DNA from: Deltaproteobacteria bacterium
Lineage (GTDB): Bacteria > Myxococcota_A > Bradymonadia > UBA7976 > VGTA01
DNA length: 5,905 bases
Assembly: GCA_016874875.1 (NCBI GenBank)
Contig: VGTA01000239.1
Span: forward strand, 1 to 5,905
Direction: 5' to 3'
Both the position numbers and the translations under genes were made by a program. Positions 1 to 4,012 of this stretch are shown here, piece by piece; positions within the stretch are counted from its first letter, which is position 1; every line of letters begins with the position of its first letter. Under the pieces are notes generated by a model that did no database searches, was not told where the DNA came from, and saw nothing but the letters and a program-made list of their open reading frames with translations.

Positions 1-525
1 GCCCTCGTCGCCCCCCCCGCCCCCGCCGCCCCCGCCGCGCGCGCCCTCGCGCCAGAGCTCGCCGCGCGCGGCGTGCGGGTGGAGCCGGCGGTGGGCGCGG
101 GGGGGGAGCGCGTGTGGCCCTTGCCGTTCGGGGAGCGCCTCTCGCTGCGCGCGGCGCGCTATGGCGGCGAGGGGCTGCCGAGCGCGCTGGTGCGCACGCC
201 TGAGGGCGCCGAGGAGGCGCCGCTGTGGCTGGAGGTGACGCCGCGGGGACTCTCGCTCGTGGTGGGCGGGGCGGAGCGCGGGGCGGGGGGGGGCGCCGCG
301 CTCACCCTCACCCCAGGGCAGCGCCTCCCGTGGCGCGGCGGGCACCTCGAGCTCAGCACGCCCCTCCTCGCCTCCCCCTCAGAACCCCGTGAAGTTGATC
401 CCCTTGATCACGGGCTTCTTGGACTCCTCGCGCTTCCCCGCTGGGCCCTTGGGCTTCTTCTTGCTCTCGTCCTCGGCGCGCTTGCGGTCCTCCTCGGCGC
501 GCTGGGCGGCCAGGGTGGCCTCTAG
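1..525 (+). CDS. Hypothetical protein, 3' part only; possible C-terminal membrane anchor
   Basis: I do not recognise this gene. The frame is open from the left edge, so the true start is probably outside the window; an internal GTG at 73 is the first start codon visible. 174 residues are seen. Residues 1-24 are Ala/Pro-rich. Residues 40-120 look like a compact beta-rich domain with alternating hydrophobic strands (for example LWLEVTPRGLSLVVGG and LPWRGGHLEL). Codons up to about 380 are strongly G/C-ending, as in real genes here. From 379 on, the frame lies antisense to the end of the coiled-coil gene and third positions become mixed (GAA, GTT, GAT, CTT). Residues about 145-168 there form a Leu/Ala-rich stretch that could be a transmembrane helix. 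The upstream part looks genuine; the tail is either a real overprinted anchor or read-through after a lost stop. Runs of 8 G (99-106) and 9 G (285-293) make an indel possible. Confidence 0.5.
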   Translation, partial: ALVAPPAPAAPAARALAPELAARGVRVEPAVGAGGERVWPLPFGERLSLRAARYGGEGLPSALVRTPEGAEEAPLWLEVTPRGLSLVVGGAERGAGGGAALTLTPGQRLPWRGGHLELSTPLLASPSEPREVDPLDHGLLGLLALPRWALGLLLALVLGALAVLLGALGGQGGL

Positions 526-1272
526 CTGCGCGCGCTTGGCCGCCTCCGCCGCCTCGCGCGCCGCCTTGAGCTCCGCCTGCAGCCGCGCCTCCGCCGCCGC
601 CATCTCCGCCTGCACGCGGCGGAGCTCCGCCACGCGCTCGCGCTCGATCCGCTCGCGCTCTAGGCGCTCGGCCTCGAGGCGCGCGTGCACAAAGAAGGCC
701 GCGGCGGCCACCGTCGCCACGAGCGCCGCCACCCCGCCCCACACTAGGCGCGGGTCGCGGCGAGGGGGCGGCGGCGCCACCCGCCCCGCCGCCGCCGCCT
801 GCAGCTGCGCCACCACCTGCGGCACCGGCTTGGGGCGCAGCTCCTCGGGCAGCTCCACGCGCTCCCCGCGCGCCAGCGCCGCCTCGTACTCTAGGCGCAG
901 CACCTTGAGGCGGCGCTCCTCCTCCGCCGCCTGCCGCCGCGCCTCCTCGGCGCGCATGCGCACCTCGATCTCCTGCGCCTGCTCGTGCGCGAGCGACCGC
1001 TCGCGCGCCTCCTTGACGGCGCGCTCGAGCTCGAGCGTCTGGACGCGGCGCTGCTCCTCGCGCTCGGCGTCGCGCGACACGGTCTCGTGGATGTCGGCGA
1101 GCGCCTTGCTCAGCTCGAGGTTGAGCGTGGCCGTGGCGCGCCGCGCCGGCTGCCCCGCCGCCGGCGCCGCCTCGGCGGGCTTGGGGGGCTTGGCGGCCTC
1201 GGCGGCGGCTTTTTGGCTCGCGATGTCTTTAATCTCGTCGAGGAGCGAGAGGGAGCGGGTGCGATTCTCCAC
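379..1272 (-). CDS. Single-pass membrane protein with two coiled coils; function unknown
   Basis: A 297-residue protein of unknown function, third in the era-der operon. The chosen start is the GTG at 1272, because AAGGAG lies six bases upstream; an in-frame TTG at 1326 would add 18 residues but has no such site. Architecture: a short N-terminal segment (1-20), an Ala/Pro linker (22-45), a long charged Glu/Arg/Ala coiled coil (about 50-135), a Pro-rich stretch ending in PPPPRR (142-172), one transmembrane helix (about 176-195, containing VAALVATVAAAAFFV), a second coiled coil (about 198-270) and a Lys-rich tail ending in GINFTGF. The basic RRDPR just before the helix suggests the N-terminal half is cytoplasmic. 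The layout resembles TolA-like or scaffold proteins only in composition; long Glu/Arg/Ala helices match many unrelated proteins. Its end overlaps the convergent plus-strand frame by 147 bases, but its own codons stay G/C-ending to the stop, so the gene itself is convincing. Confidence 0.8.
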   Translation of the reverse strand: MENRTRSLSLLDEIKDIASQKAAAEAAKPPKPAEAAPAAGQPARRATATLNLELSKALADIHETVSRDAEREEQRRVQTLELERAVKEARERSLAHEQAQEIEVRMRAEEARRQAAEEERRLKVLRLEYEAALARGERVELPEELRPKPVPQVVAQLQAAAAGRVAPPPPRRDPRLVWGGVAALVATVAAAAFFVHARLEAERLERERIERERVAELRRVQAEMAAAEARLQAELKAAREAAEAAKRAQLEATLAAQRAEEDRKRAEDESKKKPKGPAGKREESKKPVIKGINFTGF

Positions 1273-1278
1273 GGTGGT

Positions 1279-1284
1279 CTCCTT
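1279..1284 (-). promoter_or_regulatory. Shine-Dalgarno site that fixes the start of the coiled-coil gene
   Basis: AAGGAG on the minus strand, six bases before the GTG at 1272. It decides in favour of that GTG over the upstream in-frame TTG at 1326. Confidence 0.75.
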
Positions 1285-1372
1285 AGCGGTGTGAGCTATC
1301 TTGGCGCGCGCGGCGCCGCGGGTCAAGGGGGGCGGACTCCGAGGGGGCGCGGGCGACCTCTAGGCGTGACGC

Positions 1373-2734
1373 TCAACGCTCGTCTTCGTCAAAGGGGTTG
1401 TCTTTTCCTCTAAAGACGAGTCGGATCGGCGTCCCGTCGAGCTCAAAGTGCTCGCGGAACTGGTTGATCAAGAAGCGCTGGTAGCTGAAGTGCACGCCCT
1501 CGGGGTGGTTGCAGTGAAACACGAGCGTGGGGGGCGCCGTGCGCGCCTGGGTCACATAATAGAGGCGGACGCGCTTGTTTTGGTACGAGGGCGGGTGGTG
1601 GCGGTGCGTCACGTCGTCGAGCCAGCGGTTGAGCGGCGCGGTGCTGCGGCGGAACATGTGGTTCTCGCGCACGCGCTTGACCAGCTCTAGGAGCTTGTGC
1701 ACGCGCTGGCCCGTGAGGCCCGACGTGAACAGCACGGGCGCGTAGGTGGCGAAGGGGAGCGCCACCTCGAGCTGCTTGCGGTAGAGGTCCATCGTCTTGT
1801 CGTCCTTGTCGGGGACGGCGTCCCACTTGTTGACGAGGAGGATGAGCCCGCGCCCCTTCTCGTGGGTGATGCCGATGATCTTGGCGTCTTGGTCGGTGAC
1901 GCCCTCGGTGGCGTCGATCATCACCACCGCCACGTGGCAGCGCTCCACGGCGCGCAGGGTGCGCATCACGCTGAAGCCCTCGCTGCTGATGCGGTCGATC
2001 TTGCTCTTGCGGCGCAGCCCCGCCGTGTCGATCAGCACAAACCGCTGCCCGTCCACCACCAGCGGCGCGTCGATGGCGTCGCGGGTGGTGCCGGCCACCG
2101 AGTCCACGATCATCCGCTCCTCGCCGAGGAGGCGGTTGACCATGGTGGATTTGCCCACGTTGGGGCGCCCGAGCAGCGCCACGCGAATCTCGCGCTCATC
2201 ATCGGGCTCCTCCTCGGGCTCGTCCCAGCTGAGGCCGAGCAGCGCCATGATCTGCTCGAGCAGCTCGCTCACCCCGCGCCCGTGCTCGGCGGAGATGGGC
2301 GCGAGGTGCTCAAAGCCGAGGGCGGCGAACTCGTAGGAGTCGGCGTCCTGCTTGGGGCCGTCGGTCTTGTTGACGGCGCAGATCACCGGGCGCCGCGAGG
2401 CGCGCAGGATGTGCGCCACCTCGGTGTCGTCGGGGGTGAGGCCGGCGCGCCCGTCCACCACAAAGACCACCAGGTCGGCCTCCTCGATGGCGGCCATCGC
2501 CTGCGCGCGCATCTGCGCCACCACCGGCGAATCGGTCTTGGACTCAAAGCCCCCCGTGTCCACCACGTCAAAGGTGGGCCCGTCCCAGTTGGCCTCGCCG
2601 TAGTGGCGGTCGCGCGTCACGCCGGGCACGTCGAGGACGATGGCCTTCTTGGCGCCGACGACGCGGTTAAAGAGGGTAGATTTGCCCACGTTGGGGCGCC
2701 CCACGATCGCGACGAGCTTGCGTTCTCTCTGCAT
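1373..2734 (-). CDS. der: Ribosome assembly GTPase Der (EngA)
   Basis: Der is an essential bacterial GTPase with two tandem G domains that binds the 50S subunit and supports its late assembly in the cytoplasm. All signature motifs are present. Domain 1 has GRPNVGKST (12-20), G2 Thr around VPGVTRD (36-42), DTGG (59-62) and NKTD (122-125). An acidic linker (171-182) follows. Domain 2 has GRPNVGKST (189-197), AGTTRD (214-219), DTAGLRRKSK (236-245) and NKWD (302-305). The last roughly 100 residues form the KH-like domain typical of the family, with HPPSYQNKRVRLYYVTQ and PPTLVFHCN. At 453 residues it is of normal length (E. coli about 490). The start is the ATG at 2734, with GGGAGG six bases upstream. 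It sits 17 nt after the era stop, so the two are almost certainly co-transcribed, and the coiled-coil gene follows 100 nt downstream. Nothing is missing or truncated. Confidence 0.98.
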   Translation of the reverse strand: MQRERKLVAIVGRPNVGKSTLFNRVVGAKKAIVLDVPGVTRDRHYGEANWDGPTFDVVDTGGFESKTDSPVVAQMRAQAMAAIEEADLVVFVVDGRAGLTPDDTEVAHILRASRRPVICAVNKTDGPKQDADSYEFAALGFEHLAPISAEHGRGVSELLEQIMALLGLSWDEPEEEPDDEREIRVALLGRPNVGKSTMVNRLLGEERMIVDSVAGTTRDAIDAPLVVDGQRFVLIDTAGLRRKSKIDRISSEGFSVMRTLRAVERCHVAVVMIDATEGVTDQDAKIIGITHEKGRGLILLVNKWDAVPDKDDKTMDLYRKQLEVALPFATYAPVLFTSGLTGQRVHKLLELVKRVRENHMFRRSTAPLNRWLDDVTHRHHPPSYQNKRVRLYYVTQARTAPPTLVFHCNHPEGVHFSYQRFLINQFREHFELDGTPIRLVFRGKDNPFDEDER

Positions 2735-2740
2735 CTCACA

Positions 2741-2746
2741 CCTCCC
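2741..2746 (-). promoter_or_regulatory. Strong Shine-Dalgarno site of der
   Basis: GGGAGG on the minus strand, six bases before the der ATG at 2734, inside the 17-nt gap after the era stop. Confidence 0.85.
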
Positions 2747-2760
2747 GCCGCTCAGCGGCG
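2746..2760 (-). other. Perfect inverted repeat centred on the era stop codon
   Basis: The minus strand reads CGCCGC-TGA-GCGGCG: two six-base arms that pair perfectly, with the era stop codon as the three-base loop. The 3' arm ends at 2746, the first G of the der Shine-Dalgarno site. No T tract follows, so it is not an intrinsic terminator. It could fold in the mRNA and be opened by ribosomes finishing era, which would couple translation of der to era; that role is inference. In DNA this GC-rich, a short inverted repeat can also arise by chance. Confidence 0.4.
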
Positions 2761-3786
2761 CTCCTCGTATCCGAGCTTCTTCATGGCGCGCTCGGAGCGG
2801 GTCCAGCGGGGCTCGACGCGCACAAAGAGCCGCAGGTGGACCCGCGTGTTGAGCAGGCGCTCTAGGTGCTGTCGCGCCTGCGTGCCGATCTCCTTGAGCT
2901 GCGCGCCGCCCTTGCCGATCACGATGCCCTTCTGGGAGTCGCGCTCCACGTGGATCGTCGCCTCGATGGTCGTCCCGCGCTCCCCGAGGTCGCGCCAGGT
3001 GTCGATGGTGACGGCGGTGGAGTAGGGCACCTCTTGGTCGAGGCGCCGGAAGAGCTTCTCGCGCACGATCTCGGCGGCGAAAAAGCGCTCGGGGAGGTCG
3101 GTGATGTGGTCCTCGGGGTAGAGGGCGGGGCCCTCGGGCAGCGCCGCCGAGAGCGCGCGCAGCAGCCCCTCCACGCCGTCGCCCTTGAGGCCGCTGATGG
3201 GCACCACCTGCTCAAAGGGGTAGGAGTCCTTGTAGGCGTCCATGATGGGGAGCAGGTGCTCGCGCGGCAGGCGGTCGATCTTGTTGATGATCAGGAACAC
3301 GCGCTTCTCGTGGGCGCGCAGGGTCTCGAGGGCGCGCAGCGTGATCTGCGAGACGCCCACCTGCATATCGGGGCCCACGCCCGCCTCCACGATGAGCGCG
3401 ATCAGGTCGCTGTCGCCCACCGCCTCGTGCGCCACGATGTCCATGTAGCGGTTGAGGGCGCTCTTGCCGTCGTGGAGGCCCGGCGTGTCGATCAAGATGA
3501 GCTGCGAGTTGGGGCGCGTCAGCACGCCGGGGATGCGGTTGCGCGTGGTCTGCGGGCGCGCCGAGGTGATGGCGATGCGCTCGCCGATCAGGCGGTTGAG
3601 GAGCGTGGATTTGCCCACGTTGGGCGCGCCGAGCAGGGTGATGAAGCCGCAGCGGTGGGGGCCGGCGGGCTCTTCGCCGAGGGGCTCTCCGCTGAGCGGG
3701 GCGGGCGGCGGGGCGTCTTGGGGCTCGTCGTGCTCGTGCTCGTGCTCGTGCTCGTGTGAAGCTTGGGGATTTTTCGTCTTGATCAT
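2752..3786 (-). CDS. era: GTPase Era with a His-Glu-rich N-terminal extension
   Basis: Era is a membrane-associated GTPase that binds the 3' end of 16S rRNA and acts in 30S maturation. Numbered from the ATG at 3786 (344 residues): G1 GAPNVGKST (53-61), switch I RPQTTRNRI (77-85), DTPG (100-103), NKID (168-171), SGLKGDG (198-204) and the C-terminal KH domain with GIVIGKGG (287-294) and EIGTQARQHLE (299-309). The protein is about 40 residues longer than usual (E. coli 301) because of an N-terminal extension. This holds five His alternating with Glu (11-19), then an acidic, Pro-rich stretch before RCGFITLLG. No ATG, GTG or TTG lies in frame between the ATG and the P-loop, so the extension cannot be removed by choosing a later start. 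GGAG lies eight bases before the ATG at 3786; a GTG at 3795 would add three residues and overlaps that site. It is the first gene of the era-der operon, behind a candidate promoter at 3832-3860. Confidence 0.97.
   Translation of the reverse strand: MIKTKNPQASHEHEHEHEHDEPQDAPPPAPLSGEPLGEEPAGPHRCGFITLLGAPNVGKSTLLNRLIGERIAITSARPQTTRNRIPGVLTRPNSQLILIDTPGLHDGKSALNRYMDIVAHEAVGDSDLIALIVEAGVGPDMQVGVSQITLRALETLRAHEKRVFLIINKIDRLPREHLLPIMDAYKDSYPFEQVVPISGLKGDGVEGLLRALSAALPEGPALYPEDHITDLPERFFAAEIVREKLFRRLDQEVPYSTAVTIDTWRDLGERGTTIEATIHVERDSQKGIVIGKGGAQLKEIGTQARQHLERLLNTRVHLRLFVRVEPRWTRSERAMKKLGYEERR
3733..3756 (-). repeat. Hexanucleotide tandem repeat coding for (His-Glu)n in Era
   Basis: Four perfect copies of CTCGTG on the plus strand (CACGAG, His-Glu, on the minus strand), with a fifth one-mismatch copy at 3727-3732. 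The unit is a multiple of three, so slippage would change the number of His-Glu pairs without breaking the frame. Confidence 0.9.
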
Positions 3787-3794
3787 CTCTAGCA

Positions 3795-3798
3795 CTCC
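3795..3798 (-). promoter_or_regulatory. Shine-Dalgarno site of era
   Basis: GGAG on the minus strand, eight bases before the ATG at 3786. It overlaps the in-frame GTG at 3793-3795, which favours the ATG as the start. Confidence 0.55.
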
Positions 3799-3831
3799 GC
3801 TGAGATCTGTTTAGTGTGTGTGCGCAGCGAG

Positions 3832-3860
3832 GCTATAGGCGCTCTAGGTCCACAAAGCAA
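3832..3860 (-). promoter_or_regulatory. Candidate sigma-70-type promoter for era-der
   Basis: On the minus strand TTGCTT (3860-3855) and TATAGC (3837-3832) are separated by exactly 17 bases. That predicts a transcript start near 3825 and a leader of about 39 nt before era. It matches three of six -35 and four of six -10 consensus positions. Position and spacing are right, but the assignment rests on sequence pattern alone. Confidence 0.45.
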
Positions 3861-3892
3861 GCCTGAGCGTCCTCCGTTACGGCGCACGCCTG

Positions 3893-3920
3893 TTCTACAC
3901 GACTGCTTCTACACGCCTGC
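3893..3920 (+). repeat. Tandem 14-bp direct repeat in the divergent control region
   Basis: TTCTACACGACTGC (3893-3906) is followed immediately by TTCTACACGCCTGC (3907-3920), 13 of 14 bases identical. It ends 22 bases before the candidate -35 of the plus-strand promoter. Adjacent direct repeats in that position are typical of sites for response regulators that bind as tandem dimers, but no particular regulator can be named. Confidence 0.65.
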
Positions 3921-3942
3921 CTTCGAGCTCCAGATTCTCTAC

Positions 3943-3972
3943 TTGGGTTCTTCTAAGCGCTTAGTTTATAAC
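3943..3972 (+). promoter_or_regulatory. Candidate promoter for the TIG-repeat surface protein
   Basis: TTGGGT (3943-3948) and TATAAC (3967-3972) with an 18-base spacer, giving a predicted transcript start near 3979 and a leader of about 34 nt. The -10 matches five of six consensus positions; the -35 matches three. This lies in the only AT-rich patch upstream of 4013. A 12-bp palindrome sits inside the spacer. Confidence 0.5.
3953..3964. promoter_or_regulatory. Perfect 12-bp palindrome, possible operator
   Basis: CTAAGCGCTTAG is its own reverse complement and lies between the -35 and -10 elements of the candidate plus-strand promoter, a usual position for a repressor site. Its AT-ending arms stand out against the GC-rich surroundings. 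Function is inferred from position only. Confidence 0.4.
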
Positions 3973-3977
3973 TCAGG

Positions 3978-3994
3978 CCCGCGCCGCGCGCGGG
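3978..3994 (+). other. GC hairpin in the predicted 5' leader of the surface-protein gene
   Basis: CCCGCG and CGCGGG pair around a five-base loop, ten bases before the Shine-Dalgarno site at 4005. It begins almost at the predicted transcript start. It could stabilise the mRNA end or hinder initiation, but CG-rich inverted repeats are common by chance in this DNA. Confidence 0.3.
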
Positions 3995-4004
3995 AACACT
4001 CCAC

Positions 4005-4008
4005 GGAG
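4005..4008 (+). promoter_or_regulatory. Shine-Dalgarno site of the TIG-repeat protein gene
   Basis: GGAG lies four bases before the ATG at 4013 and seven before the adjacent in-frame ATG at 4016. The spacing fits the second ATG better; the difference is one Met. Confidence 0.55.
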
Positions 4009-4012
4009 CCAC

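Noticed and set aside
1022..1037. Perfect 16-bp palindrome CGCTCGAGCTCGAGCG
   Set aside because: It lies within codons for Leu-Glu-Leu-Glu-Arg; repeated CTCGAG codon pairs produce such palindromes automatically. The similar CTGCTCGAGCAG in der has the same cause.
389..1294. Long open plus-strand frame opposite the coiled-coil gene
   Set aside because: Its product is a monotonous Ser/Arg/Ala string, third positions do not follow the G/C pattern, and the minus-strand gene has a clear Shine-Dalgarno site and domain layout.
1309..1320. 12-bp palindrome CGCGGCGCCGCG between der and the coiled-coil gene, considered as a terminator
   Set aside because: It has no loop and no following T tract, and alternating CG palindromes are frequent by chance in this DNA.
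1296..1326. Possible internal promoter with TTGACC before the coiled-coil gene
   Set aside because: The -35-like element is good, but no acceptable -10 lies at 16-18 bases; the closest, GATAGC, is too far and weak.
1697..3025. Plus-strand open frame of 442 codons across der and era
   Set aside because: It is antisense to two fully recognisable GTPases; its Val/His/Gly/Leu-rich product is what their reverse strand would give in high-GC DNA.
2866..3759. Plus-strand open frame of 297 codons opposite era
   Set aside because: It is the antisense shadow of era with no ribosome-binding site; its Val/Leu repeat end is simply the reverse of the His-Glu repeat.
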